Positions 1-9,988 of a DNA stretch of 64,000 nucleotides are shown here, in pieces; positions within the stretch are counted from its first letter, which is position 1; the number at the start of each line of letters is the position of its first letter. The stretch covers positions 152,173-216,172 of the forward strand of contig CAWANG010000016.1 in NCBI GenBank assembly GCA_963783175.1. The letters run 5' to 3'. Under the pieces are notes generated by a model. It was given only the letters and a program-made list of their open reading frames with translations. It had not been told where the DNA came from and searched no databases. The translations under genes and the position numbers were made by a program. Origin of the DNA: Roseiarcus sp963783175. Its GTDB lineage: Bacteria; Pseudomonadota; Alphaproteobacteria; Rhizobiales; Beijerinckiaceae.

Positions 1-567
1 GGCGACTTCCAGATCTCGAACGCGCTGGTCGCCGCCGGGCTCTGCCTCGCTGGCGGCGGCGAAGCCGACGCGGTGTTTCATGCGTTGCAAACGCTGAATG
101 GCGCGCCCGGGCGCCTCGAGCGCGTCGGAGAAGTCCGCGGTGCGGCGGTGTTCGTCGATTACGCCCACAAGCCCGACGCCCTCGAAAAGGCGCTCTCCGC
201 CCTGCGGCCCTTCGTGCGCGGGCGCCTCGTCGTGGTGTTCGGCTGCGGCGGCGACCGCGATCCTGGCAAGAGGCCGATCATGGGCGGGATCGCGGTCCGC
301 CTCGCCGATGTGGCGATCGTGACCGACGACAATCCGCGCTCCGAGGATCCCGCCGCCATTCGCGCCCAGATCCTCGCCGCTGCACCTTCGGCGATCGAAA
401 TCGGCGACCGGGGCGCGGCCATTCGGGCGGGGATTGCGATGCTCGCCGATGGCGACGCGCTCATGATCGCCGGCAAGGGACACGAGACCGGCCAGATCGT
501 CGGCGGGAGCACGCTGCCGTTCTCCGACGCAGAGGAAGCGCGCGCGGCGCTCAAGGAGGCCGCATGA
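1..567 (+). CDS. murE: UDP-MurNAc-tripeptide synthetase MurE, C-terminal part
   Basis: Adds meso-diaminopimelate to UDP-MurNAc-L-Ala-D-Glu in cytoplasmic peptidoglycan precursor synthesis. The reading frame is open from base 1, so the gene starts outside the window and only about 188 C-terminal residues are seen. Visible are the central Mur ligase segment with YAHKPDAL, the FGCGGDRDPGKRP loop, and the DNPRSEDP motif that in this family recognises meso-DAP rather than lysine, followed by GKGHE near the end. The stop overlaps the murF start (ATGA), so it is translationally coupled to the following mur genes. Identity is secure; the N-terminal domain is simply outside the window. Confidence 0.96.
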   Translation, partial: GDFQISNALVAAGLCLAGGGEADAVFHALQTLNGAPGRLERVGEVRGAAVFVDYAHKPDALEKALSALRPFVRGRLVVVFGCGGDRDPGKRPIMGGIAVRLADVAIVTDDNPRSEDPAAIRAQILAAAPSAIEIGDRGAAIRAGIAMLADGDALMIAGKGHETGQIVGGSTLPFSDAEEARAALKEAA

Positions 568-1979
568 GCGCGCTCTGGAGCCGGGTGGAACTCGCCGCCG
601 CGTTCGGCGCGGCGCCGAGCGGGCCATTGATTGCGGCTGTCGGCGGCGTTTCAATCGACAGCCGGACGCTTGAATCCGGCGACCTCTTCATCGCCATCAA
701 GGGCGCCGCTCATGACGGCCACGATCACGCCGCTCGCGCGTTCGAGGCCGGCGCCGCGGCGGCGGTCGTCTCGCGCGAGCGGGCGGGACGACTTGCCGCG
801 CTAGGTCCCGTCTTCGCGGTCGACGACACACTGAACGCCATGGAGAGGCTCGGCATCGCCGCGCGCGCGCGGTCGAAGGCGCGGATCGTCGCGGTGACCG
901 GGTCGGTCGGCAAGACGACGGTCAAAGAGATGCTGCGCGCGATGCTGTCGGCCTGCGGCGCCACGCACGCCTCGGCCGCCTCCTATAACAATCACTGGGG
1001 CGTGCCGCTGACCCTCGCGCGGATGCCCGCGAGCGCCGCCTACGGCGTACTTGAGATCGGCATGAATCACGCAGGCGAGATTGCGCCGCTCACGCGCATG
1101 GCGCGCCCGCACGCAGCCCTGGTGACGACGATTGCGCCGGTCCACATCGAGCACCTCGGCTCCATCGAAGCGATCGCGGACGCGAAGGCCGAGATCTTCC
1201 TCGGCCTCGAACCCGGCGGGGCCGCGGCGCTCAACCGCGACGCGCCGCAGTTCCAACGGTTGGCGAAGGCCGCCGGAGCGCGCGGCGCGCGGGTCCTCAA
1301 GTTCGGCCGCGGCGCCGATTGCGACGCGCGGCTGGTCGAGGTCGAGGCGATTGAAGGCGGCTCGCGTGTGAGGACGCGGATCCTCGGCCGCGAGTTGGCG
1401 TTCGTCCTCGGCGCGCCCGGCGTCCATATGGCCGAAAACGCGCTTGGCGCACTGCTCGCGGCCGAAGCGCTCGGCGCGGACCTTGACGCCTGCGCCGCGG
1501 CGCTGAGCCGCTTCTCGCCGCAGCAGGGCAGGGGCGCGCGCTTCTCGGTTTCGACCTCCGACGGCCCGGCGACAATCATCGACGAAAGCTACAACGCCAA
1601 TCCAGCCTCGATGCGGGCGGCGCTCAAGCTGCTCGCCGCGGCGAAGCCGGGGCCGAAAGGGCGCCGCATCGCCGTCATCGGCGACATGCTCGAACTCGGG
1701 CCGAAGGCGGAGGCGATGCACGCCGAGCTCGCCGCCGACCTCAGCGCCAACCGCGTCGATCTTTTGTTCGGCGCCGGCCCGCTCACCCGCGCACTCTACG
1801 ACGCCGCTCCGGCCTCGATGCGAGCCGCCTGGGCCGAGCGGTCGACCGAGTTGACAGATGAAGTCGCCCGCGCCTTGCGCGGCGGCGACATCGCGATGGT
1901 CAAAGGCTCCAACGGCAGCCGGATGGGTCCGCTGGTCGCGGCGCTTCGCGACCGCTTCGCCCACGAGGCGGGAGGCTAG
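564..1979 (+). CDS. murF: UDP-MurNAc-pentapeptide synthetase MurF
   Basis: Cytoplasmic ligase that adds D-Ala-D-Ala to the UDP-MurNAc-tripeptide, the last soluble step before MraY. The protein is 471 residues, a usual length. The ATP-binding loop VTGSVGKTTVKEM is at about residues 111-123. The central domain has the YNNHWGVPLTL stretch, and IDESYNANPASM followed by VIGDMLELG is the MurF C-terminal signature. The ATG start overlaps the murE stop by four bases, which fixes it. The stop is nine bases before mraY, so it is part of one transcription unit running to murG. Confidence 0.97.
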   Translation: MSALWSRVELAAAFGAAPSGPLIAAVGGVSIDSRTLESGDLFIAIKGAAHDGHDHAARAFEAGAAAAVVSRERAGRLAALGPVFAVDDTLNAMERLGIAARARSKARIVAVTGSVGKTTVKEMLRAMLSACGATHASAASYNNHWGVPLTLARMPASAAYGVLEIGMNHAGEIAPLTRMARPHAALVTTIAPVHIEHLGSIEAIADAKAEIFLGLEPGGAAALNRDAPQFQRLAKAAGARGARVLKFGRGADCDARLVEVEAIEGGSRVRTRILGRELAFVLGAPGVHMAENALGALLAAEALGADLDACAAALSRFSPQQGRGARFSVSTSDGPATIIDESYNANPASMRAALKLLAAAKPGPKGRRIAVIGDMLELGPKAEAMHAELAADLSANRVDLLFGAGPLTRALYDAAPASMRAAWAERSTELTDEVARALRGGDIAMVKGSNGSRMGPLVAALRDRFAHEAGG

Positions 1980-1987
1980 GACATCCG

Positions 1988-3061
1988 ATGCTGACCTGGC
2001 TGTCCGAGCTTCCCGGCGTTTTCCACCTCTTCCGCTATCTCACCTTCCGCACTCTTGGCGCCGCGGGAACCGGGCTGTTTCTCGTCTTCTTCTTCGGCCC
2101 GACGATCATCTCCGCGCTGCGCCTCAAGCAAGGCAAGGGGCAGCCGATCCGCCTCGACGGACCAACATCGCATCTTCTCAGCAAAAAGGGCACGCCGACG
2201 ATGGGCGGCCTCATGATCCTGTTCGGCCTCTTCGTCTCCGCGCTGCTGTGGGCCAATCTCGAAAGCCCCTATGTGTGGATCGTGCTGTTCGTCACCGCCG
2301 GCTTCGCGGTGATCGGCTTCTACGACGACTATCTCAAGGTGACCAAGCAGTCGGATCGCGGCTTCTCCGGCCGCGCCCGTCTCATCGGCGAATATATCAT
2401 CGCCGCGCTCGCCTGCTACGCAATGATGCTTGTCGGCGCCAATGGCGCAACCGCGCTCGCTGTGCCGTTCTTCACCGGCTTCGTGTTCGATTTCGGTTGG
2501 GGGTTCCTGCTGTTTGGCCCGTTCGTGATCGTCGCCTTCGGCAACGCCGTCAATCTGACTGACGGGCTCGACGGGCTCGCCATCGTGCCGGTGATGATCG
2601 CCGCCGCGACGCTCGGCCTCATCGCCTATATCGCTGGCAATCTGCTTTACTCCCACTATCTTCTCATCAATCACGTTCCCTTCGCCGGCGACTTGATGGT
2701 GGTTTGCGGGGCTCTCATCGGCGCCGGCGTCGGCTTCCTGTGGTTTAATGCTCCGCCGGCGCAGATTTTCATGGGCGACACCGGATCGTTGGCGCTCGGC
2801 GGTCTCCTCGGCGCGACGGCGGTGGCGATCAAGCACGAGATCGTGCTGGCGGTGATCGGCGGATTGTTCGTGATCGAGGCGCTGTCGGTCGTCGTGCAGG
2901 TGGCGTCGTTCAAGCTCACCGGCAAGCGGGTGTTCCGCATGGCGCCGATCCATCATCATTTCGAGCAGCTCGGCTGGTCCGAGCCGCAGATCGTCATGCG
3001 GTTCTGGATCATTGCCTTCGTATTGGCGATGGTCGGCCTCGCCTCGCTCAAGCTGAGGTGA
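1988..3061 (+). CDS. mraY: Phospho-MurNAc-pentapeptide transferase MraY
   Basis: Integral inner-membrane enzyme that transfers phospho-MurNAc-pentapeptide to undecaprenyl phosphate, making lipid I. At 357 residues it has the normal length and about ten hydrophobic helices. Family motifs are present: the KKGTPTMGG segment near residue 70, the DDYLK aspartates, the NLTDGLDGLA metal-binding loop and the MAPIHHHFE histidine motif near the C terminus. It lies between murF and murD in the conserved order and its stop overlaps the murD GTG start. Confidence 0.97.
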   Translation: MLTWLSELPGVFHLFRYLTFRTLGAAGTGLFLVFFFGPTIISALRLKQGKGQPIRLDGPTSHLLSKKGTPTMGGLMILFGLFVSALLWANLESPYVWIVLFVTAGFAVIGFYDDYLKVTKQSDRGFSGRARLIGEYIIAALACYAMMLVGANGATALAVPFFTGFVFDFGWGFLLFGPFVIVAFGNAVNLTDGLDGLAIVPVMIAAATLGLIAYIAGNLLYSHYLLINHVPFAGDLMVVCGALIGAGVGFLWFNAPPAQIFMGDTGSLALGGLLGATAVAIKHEIVLAVIGGLFVIEALSVVVQVASFKLTGKRVFRMAPIHHHFEQLGWSEPQIVMRFWIIAFVLAMVGLASLKLR

Positions 3062-4482
3062 CGATGACGCCGGTCGAAACCATGCGCGGACAGAGCGTCG
3101 CCCTCTTCGGCCTCGGCGGCTCGGGACTGTCGACCGCCCGAGCGCTGGTCGAGGGCGGCGCCGAAGTCGCCGCCTGGGACGATAGCCCCGCCGCTCGCGA
3201 ACGCGCTTCCGCTGCGGGAATTGCGATCGTCGACCTCGCTCAGGCCGACTGGCGCGGGTTCAGGCTCTTCGTGCTTGCCCCCGGCGTGCCCCTGACCCAC
3301 CCGGCGCCGCACTGGACGGTCAATCTCGCCGATGAGGGGGGAGTTCCAATCGTGGGCGACATCGAGCTCTTCGCTCGCGAGCGCGGCGCGAGAGCGCCCG
3401 ATGCGCCGTTCGTCGCCATCACCGGCACCAACGGCAAGTCGACCACCACCGCGCTGATCGCCCACGTGCTGAAGGAAGCCGGTCGCGAGGTGGCGATGGG
3501 AGGCAATATCGGCGTGCCCGTGCTTGACCTGCCGCCTCCCGCAGCCGGGCGGACGCACGTCGTCGAGTGCTCGTCCTATCAGATCGATCTCGCGCCCTCG
3601 CTCGCGCCGAGCGTCGGTCTCCTTATCAACATCACCCCCGACCATCTCGATCGGCACGGGGACCTTGCCCGCTACGCGGCGGTCAAGGAGCGCCTGGTCG
3701 CCCATTCCGACGTCGCCCTGGTCGGCGTCGACGACGAGCCTTGCCGCGAAATCTACGCGCGGCTGAAAGCGCGCGCCCGCGCGCCGCGCGTCATCGCGGT
3801 ATCGGGCCAGGAATCTCCGCTCGCCGACATCTGGGTCGGCGAACACCGGGTGATGGCGCGCGCAGAGCCCGGGCCGGCGGCCGATCTTCAGGCGGCGCGG
3901 GCGCTTCGCGGCGCCCACAACGGGCAGAACGCGGCGTTCGCCTACGCCGCCGCGAGGACGCTCGGCGTCGAGCGCGAGCGTATCGCCCGCGCCTTCCTGA
4001 CCTTTCCCGGGCTCGCTCATCGGATGGAGGAGGTCGGCCGGCTTGGCCGGGTCGTATTCATCAACGATTCGAAGGCGACCAATGCCGACGCGGCCGAGAA
4101 GGCGCTCCTGTCCTTTCGCGACATCCACTGGATTCTCGGCGGCAGGCCGAAGGCAGGCGGCGTCGAGCCGCTCAGGCCTTTGTTCCCGCGCGTCGCCAAG
4201 GCCTACCTAATCGGCGAGGCCGCCGACGATTTCGCGCGCACACTCGCCGGCGCCGTTCCTTTCGTGCGCTCGGGGACTCTGAGCGCAGCGACCGAAGCGG
4301 CGGCCGAGGACGCGGCGCGTTCGCACGCAAACGAGCCCGCGGTCCTGCTGTCGCCCGCCTGCGCGTCGTTCGACCAGTTCGCGAATTTCGAAGCGCGCGG
4401 CGACGCGTTTCGCGCATCTGTCGCCCAATGGCTTGCGCGGCAAGGGGCGGCGGCCGGAACGCGCGCAAAGAAGGAGGCCTAG
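3058..4482 (+). CDS. murD: UDP-MurNAc-L-alanine:D-glutamate ligase MurD
   Basis: Adds D-glutamate to UDP-MurNAc-L-Ala. 474 residues. The N-terminal Rossmann-like domain has FGLGGSGLSTA for UDP binding, the ATP loop is TGTNGKSTTTALI at about residues 122-134, and ECSSYQID and the NDSKATNADA motif follow in order. I take the GTG at 3058, which overlaps the mraY stop as GTGA; an in-frame ATG two codons later is possible and would change little. The last residues are Lys/Ala rich. It is followed by ftsW after a very short gap. Confidence 0.95.
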   Translation: MTMTPVETMRGQSVALFGLGGSGLSTARALVEGGAEVAAWDDSPAARERASAAGIAIVDLAQADWRGFRLFVLAPGVPLTHPAPHWTVNLADEGGVPIVGDIELFARERGARAPDAPFVAITGTNGKSTTTALIAHVLKEAGREVAMGGNIGVPVLDLPPPAAGRTHVVECSSYQIDLAPSLAPSVGLLINITPDHLDRHGDLARYAAVKERLVAHSDVALVGVDDEPCREIYARLKARARAPRVIAVSGQESPLADIWVGEHRVMARAEPGPAADLQAARALRGAHNGQNAAFAYAAARTLGVERERIARAFLTFPGLAHRMEEVGRLGRVVFINDSKATNADAAEKALLSFRDIHWILGGRPKAGGVEPLRPLFPRVAKAYLIGEAADDFARTLAGAVPFVRSGTLSAATEAAAEDAARSHANEPAVLLSPACASFDQFANFEARGDAFRASVAQWLARQGAAAGTRAKKEA

Positions 4483-4487
4483 AGGCC

Positions 4488-5627
<1,140 letters not shown>

Positions 5628-5631
<4 letters not shown>

Positions 5632-6728
5632 GCGCGGAGCGCGCGATCCTGCTCGCGGCCGGCGGCACGGGCGGTCATCTCTTTCCCGCCGCGGCGCTGG
5701 CGGCGGCGCTCGCGAAGCGCGGAGCGGAGGTCGAACTCGCGACCGACAGCCGGGCGCTCAAATACGGCGGCGATTTTCCCGCCCGCGCCATTCACGCCTT
5801 TCCGGCCGCAACGACCACTGACGCCGGCGCGCTCGCCAAGGCGCGCGCCGCGCTCACTCTTGGCGCCGGGCTTGCGACCGCGCTTATGAAGCTGAGAGCC
5901 ATCAGGCCGCGCGCGGTGGTTGGCTTCGGCGGCTATCCGACCGTGCCGCCGCTCCTCGCCGCTTGGCTCACGAGGGTTCCGAGCGTCCTGCATGAGCAGA
6001 ATGCGGTCATGGGCCGGGCGAATCGGTTCTTGAGCCTCCGCGTCAACCTCATCGCCTGCGGCTTTCCCGGCTTGAAGGGCGCCGATCGCACGATCGAGGC
6101 CAAGATCCGCGTGACCGGCAATCCTGTCCGGCCGTCGGTCATCGCCGCGGCTCAGATCCCCTATCCCGAGGTCGTCGGGCGGCGCCTTAACGTGCTGGTG
6201 ACCGGTGGCTCGCAGGGGGCGCGGGTCATGGCGGATGTGGTTCCCGCGGCGCTGGCGCTTCTGAGCCCCGACGAGCGGCAATGGCTTCGCCTCACCCAGC
6301 AGGCGCGCGGCGAGGATAGTTCGCGGGTAGCGGCGGCGTGCGCGCGGATGAGCTTTCCGGTCGAGATCGCCGAATTCTTCCCTGACCTGCCGGCGCGGAT
6401 CGCGAGCGCGCATCTCATCATCGGCCGGGCCGGCGCCTCGACCGTCTCCGAGCTTGCGGTCATCGGCCGGGCTTCGGTCCTCGTGCCGTTCCCGCACGCG
6501 CTCGATCAGGATCAGGCGGCGAACGCGGCCGCGCTCGCCGCTTCGGGCGGCGCGGTCGTCGTGCCGCAGCCCGAATTCACCCCCGAGCGCCTCGCGGCGA
6601 TCCTGAGGGGCGCGCTCGCCGCGCCCGAAAAGCTCGCGGCCGCCGCAGCGGCGGCGAAGTCGGTCGGCGTCCCTGACGCCGCCGAGCGCCTCGCCGACCT
6701 CGTGATGGAGGTTGCGGGGCCGGCCTGA
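5628..6728 (+). CDS. murG: Lipid II synthase MurG (GlcNAc transferase)
   Basis: Membrane-associated GT28 glycosyltransferase adding GlcNAc to lipid I to form lipid II. 366 residues. The N-terminal AAGGTGGHLFPA loop, GFGGYPTVPPL, LHEQNAVMGRANR and the C-terminal GRAGASTVSELAVIGRASVLVPFPHALDQDQ motif are all present. The ATG overlaps the ftsW stop. It is the last gene of the block: murC, murB and ddl, which commonly follow in alphaproteobacteria, are not here. Confidence 0.97.
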
Positions 6729-6761
6729 GCGCGGTTGCGACGGGGCGAACTTGACGACCCG

Positions 6762-7070
6762 CTAGGCTGGGGCGTTGTCGAACATCAACAGGTCCACTCC
6801 GCCGGTTGCGAATTTTTCCAGGTCGGCGGCCGCGGCTTGTCCTTCCGCGCTCCCCAAGCCGCTCTGAAGCGCCCCCATGTTATCAAAGCTCAGCGTCGCG
6901 ACGAGATGAACGCCGCTCGGACCGGCTGGCGAGGCCACAGGACCGCGGCTGATCTCATAGCGCCGGAGCCCCGGGATCTTTTTGGCGATCGGGATATGGG
7001 TCTCGGCGTAATATTTGTCGAATGCGGCCGCGTCCTTCGGCGTCTTGTACAATACGACCAGGCTTGCCAT
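6762..7070 (-). CDS. EthD-like small protein
   Basis: A 102-residue protein starting MASLVVLYKTPKDAAAFDKYY with HIPIAKKIPGLRRYEIS, which is the ferredoxin-like dimeric alpha/beta-barrel pattern of the EthD family. EthD is needed for ethyl tert-butyl ether degradation in Rhodococcus, but most homologues have no known role. I chose the start at 7070 because the residues upstream do not resemble the family. It lies downstream of a LysR gene on the same strand and converges on murG. Confidence 0.8.
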   Translation of the reverse strand: MASLVVLYKTPKDAAAFDKYYAETHIPIAKKIPGLRRYEISRGPVASPAGPSGVHLVATLSFDNMGALQSGLGSAEGQAAAADLEKFATGGVDLLMFDNAPA

Positions 7071-7201
7071 TCGTGGTCCTCCCTCGACGTGAACTCGACG
7101 CCCAGCGCGTCCAAGTTCGCCGCCTCGGCGATCATGGGGTGGATATCCGCTCTCGCGCAAGGCGATATGTGGGCGACGCGCTATGGTCCGACATTTCTAC
7201 A

Positions 7202-8116
7202 TTACGCCTCAATCACTTGCGTTCTCCCCTTCACGTAGTTCGTCAGCCCCGCCGCCAGCCAGTCGAACATGAGCCGCACTCGCGGCGCGGTCTGCAAGTC
7301 ACGGTGCATGACGAGCCATACTTCGAGCGTCATCTGGAAGGCGTTCGGCAGGACGGGGACAAGCTCGGGCGTACGGCGGGCGATCATGTCCTGGCAGCCG
7401 CCGACGCCCACGCCCGCGCGTAGGGCCGCGAGCTGGGCCAGGTCGCTGTCGCAGCGAAAGCCGAAATCCTCGCGCGTCAGCGCCTTCGCAAACGAACCCG
7501 CGGAGCGAAATGTCTGGTTGTCGCGGTCGAAGCCGATGAAGCAATGCTGCGCGAGGTCGGCGAACGAGCGCGGCTCGCCGAAGCGGGCGAGATAGTCGCG
7601 ATGCGCATAGAGCCGAATGCGCGTTGAGCCGATCCGGCGGGCGACAAGCCCGCTCTGGGTCGGGCGGATCATCCTGACCGCGATGTCGGCGTCGCCGCGG
7701 GCGAGGTCCTGGTTGCGGTTAGAGACCACAAGCTCAATGGCGATGCCCGGATTGCGGGCGCGAAAGCCGGCGAACATCGCCGGCAGCGCCTCCGCGCCCA
7801 TGATCTCGCTCGCGGTCACGCGCACGACGCCGCGGTCGATCGCCGCCGCCGACGAAGCGGACCGCGCGAGCGCCGCCGCCGCGGCGGCCATCGCCTCGCT
7901 ATGGGGCACAAGCGCGTTCGCGGCCGCCGTGGGGTTGAGCCCGCGCGGCGAACGCGTGAACAAGGTCACGCCGAGCGCATCTTCCAGCGCGTCGATATGC
8001 CGACCGACCGTCGGCTGGGTGAGGCCCAGCCGACGCGCGGCGCCGCTCAGGCTGCCGTCGCGCGCGACCTCGAGGAAGGTGCGCAATTCGTCCCAGGCGG
8101 GTTCGCGGCGGCTCAT
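7202..8116 (-). CDS. LysR-family transcriptional regulator
   Basis: A 304-residue regulator. An N-terminal winged helix-turn-helix occupies about residues 8-66, with the LysR signature FLEVARDGSLSGAARRLGLTQPTVGRHI, and a periplasmic-binding-like effector domain runs from about residue 90. The target is not evident. It is divergent from the DUF4260 gene across about 115 bases, which is the usual arrangement for a LysR regulator and a target, and it could also read into the EthD-like gene downstream. Confidence 0.92.
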   Translation of the reverse strand: MSRREPAWDELRTFLEVARDGSLSGAARRLGLTQPTVGRHIDALEDALGVTLFTRSPRGLNPTAAANALVPHSEAMAAAAAALARSASSAAAIDRGVVRVTASEIMGAEALPAMFAGFRARNPGIAIELVVSNRNQDLARGDADIAVRMIRPTQSGLVARRIGSTRIRLYAHRDYLARFGEPRSFADLAQHCFIGFDRDNQTFRSAGSFAKALTREDFGFRCDSDLAQLAALRAGVGVGGCQDMIARRTPELVPVLPNAFQMTLEVWLVMHRDLQTAPRVRLMFDWLAAGLTNYVKGRTQVIEA

Positions 8117-8232
8117 ACGAAAATGTATAGCCGGTCAAGATAAATATGCAATTCCGCATGGAGGCGAGGAGGGCGTATCGAGGGAGCGTTCAAACGGCGC
8201 GCCGAAGCGCCGCCGGCGCGAGGAGGCCAAAA

Positions 8233-8671
8233 ATGACCGCGATCCTTACCCGCTTCGCCGACCGTGATCCGCCCGCGCCCGCCATGCGCTCCGGCGCGTC
8301 ATCCTCGCCTGCCCGCGTGCGGCTGATCCTGCGCCTCGAAGGGCGCGGCCGCTCTTGCCGCAGCGGTTGCGCTCTACGCCCACGCCGGCTTTTCGTGGCC
8401 GCTGTTCGCGCTCCTCATTCTTGCGCCGGATCTGGCGATGCTCGCCTATCTCATCGGCCCGAGGGCGGGCGCGGCGGCCTATAATCTCGTCCACACCTAC
8501 GCGCTCGCGCTGCCGCTGGCGCTCACCGGCTTTTGGCTCGCCTCGCCGATCGCCTTGGGGCTGGGGCTCATCTGGATCGCCCACATCGGCATGGACCGCA
8601 TGTTCGGCTACGGCCTCAAATACGCGACCGGCTTTCACGACACCCATCTCGGCCGCATCGGCCGGGAGTGA
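8233..8671 (+). CDS. DUF4260 membrane protein, frameshifted
   Basis: Small integral membrane protein of the DUF4260 family; no function is known. The ATG at 8233 has a clear AGGAGG Shine-Dalgarno sequence and the frame reads to RLILRLEG, after which the family sequence continues in the next frame as AAALAAAVALYAHAG and then the segment LFALLILAPDLAMLAYLIGP up to the stop at 8671. One extra base near 8344 (GGG-C-GCG) explains the break. The second part holds the typical NLVHTY and HIGMDRMFGYGLKY motifs. Corrected length is about 145 residues. It is divergent from the LysR gene and just upstream of an MBL-fold hydrolase. Confidence 0.78.
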
Positions 8672-8701
8672 TCCGGGTCCCGGAACCAGCGGAGAACCGC
8701 C

Positions 8702-9555
8702 ATGCGCGTTTACGCCATTCAGACCGGCCAGGTGCGGATCAAGGCGAGCCAGGTCGTCGGGCGAGGCCATGGGCTCAAGCGCCGCCTGGCGCCGCTGATC
8801 GACAGCGAGTGGTCGGCCTGGCTGCCGGTCTTTGCTTACGCGATCGAGCATCGCGATGGCGTCGTCCTCGTCAACTCAGGCGCGTCCGCCGCCGCCAAAA
8901 GCCTGCCGCGCTGGCATCCCTACTTCCGCAACGCCGTGCGCTTCGACATCGAACCGGATGAGGAAGCGGGGGCGCAATTGCGCGCGATCGGCATCGGGCC
9001 AAGCGACGTCAGGCGCGTCGTCCTGACTCATCTGCACATCGATCACGACGGCGGGACTCGAGAGCGTTTCCGGCAAGCGAAATTCTGGTCAGTCCGGGCG
9101 AACTTGCGCGGGCCTCCGGGATCGCCGGCCGGCTTCGCGGCTATTTGCCGCAACGCTGGCCCAAGCATTTCGATCCGAAACCTCTGGTTCTCGACGGAGG
9201 GCCTTACGGGTTGTTTCCGCGCTCGAAGCGTCTCACCGCCGACGGCGCAATCGTCGCCGTGGCGACGCCCGGCCACACGCCCGACCATCTCTCGATCATC
9301 GTCGAGGATGGAGATAAGGCCGTCTTCGTCGCCGGCGACGCCTCCTACAGCGAGGCGACAATGCTTCAAGGCGCGATCGACGGCGTCAGCGAGGACGAAC
9401 GGCAAGCGGCCGCGACGCTCGCCGCCATCCAGACGTTCGTCGCAAGGACGCCGACGATCTATTTGCCGGCCCACGACCCCGAGGCCGCGCGCCGGCTCGC
9501 CAAACGCGAAATGTTAGCACTCCCTTGTAATGAGTGCCAAGGATCGCCATCTTAG
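8702..9555 (+). CDS. Metallo-beta-lactamase-fold hydrolase, frameshifted twice
   Basis: N-acyl homoserine lactonase-like member of the MBL superfamily. The first frame carries the zinc motif THLHIDHDGG at about residues 112-121, then loses similarity. Sequence resumes in the third frame as GSEILVSPGELARASG, then TPGHTPDHLSI, FVAGDASYSE and a final PAHDPEAARR. Two single extra bases, near 9053-9055 and 9075, restore one continuous protein of about 283 residues. All zinc ligands are then present, so the enzyme would be active if the breaks are sequence errors. The substrate is unknown. Its last codons run into the CIRCE element of groES. Confidence 0.8.
9514..9540 (+). promoter_or_regulatory. 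CIRCE element (HrcA operator) of groESL
   Basis: Inverted repeat TTAGCACTC, nine-base spacer, GAGTGCCAA. The canonical CIRCE is TTAGCACTC-N9-GAGTGCTAA, so there is a single mismatch in the right arm. It lies about 93 bases upstream of the groES ATG, as expected for the binding site of the heat-shock repressor HrcA. It overlaps the last codons of the MBL-fold gene. Confidence 0.93.
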
Positions 9556-9632
9556 GCTTGCGTTAGACTGCCGCCGAGAGCTGGAGCAGATGCTCGTGAG
9601 CCGGCGAGGCAGGTCGACTGAAAGTGAACTCT

Positions 9633-9950
9633 ATGAAATTTCGCCCGTTGCACGACCGCGTCGTCATCCGCCGGATCGAGGGCGAGGATAAGACCAAGGG
9701 CGGCATCATCATTCCCGACACCGTCAAGGAGAAGCCGCAGGAGGGCGAGGTCGTCGCCGTCGGGCCCGGCGGCCGCGATGAGAGCGGCAAGCTCACGCCC
9801 GTCGAACTCAAACCAGGCGAGCGGGTCTTATTCGGCAAATGGTCGGGCACGGAAGTCAAGATCGATGGCGAGGAGCTCCTGATCATGAAGGAGACCGACG
9901 TCATGGGCGTGATTGAAGGCGCGACCGCCGCCAAGAAGAAGGCCGCCTAA
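9633..9950 (+). CDS. groES: Co-chaperonin GroES
   Basis: Cytoplasmic heptameric lid of the GroEL folding chamber. 105 residues from the ATG at 9633, giving MKFRPLHDRVVIRRI; a GTG three codons upstream is in frame but gives a non-family N terminus. The mobile loop EGEDKTKGGIIIPDT is intact, and the C-terminal alanine/lysine tail is usual for alphaproteobacteria. It is in an operon with groEL 38 bases downstream and under a CIRCE element. Confidence 0.97.
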   Translation: MKFRPLHDRVVIRRIEGEDKTKGGIIIPDTVKEKPQEGEVVAVGPGGRDESGKLTPVELKPGERVLFGKWSGTEVKIDGEELLIMKETDVMGVIEGATAAKKKAA

Positions 9951-9988
9951 ACAAATCTTTTTTCCGAGAATTGAAGGATCCAAATCTC

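Noticed and set aside
801..1964. Long open frame (387 codons) antisense to murF, and others like it antisense to groEL, aceE and the PQQ dehydrogenase
   Set aside because: Arg/His/Gly-rich composition without family resemblance; typical shadow frames of GC-rich genes. The sense genes are certain.
9522..9552. Sigma-32 promoter for groES (CCCTTG ... CCATCT)
   Set aside because: Spacer between the elements is about 19 bases, too long for the heat-shock sigma factor; CIRCE alone explains regulation.
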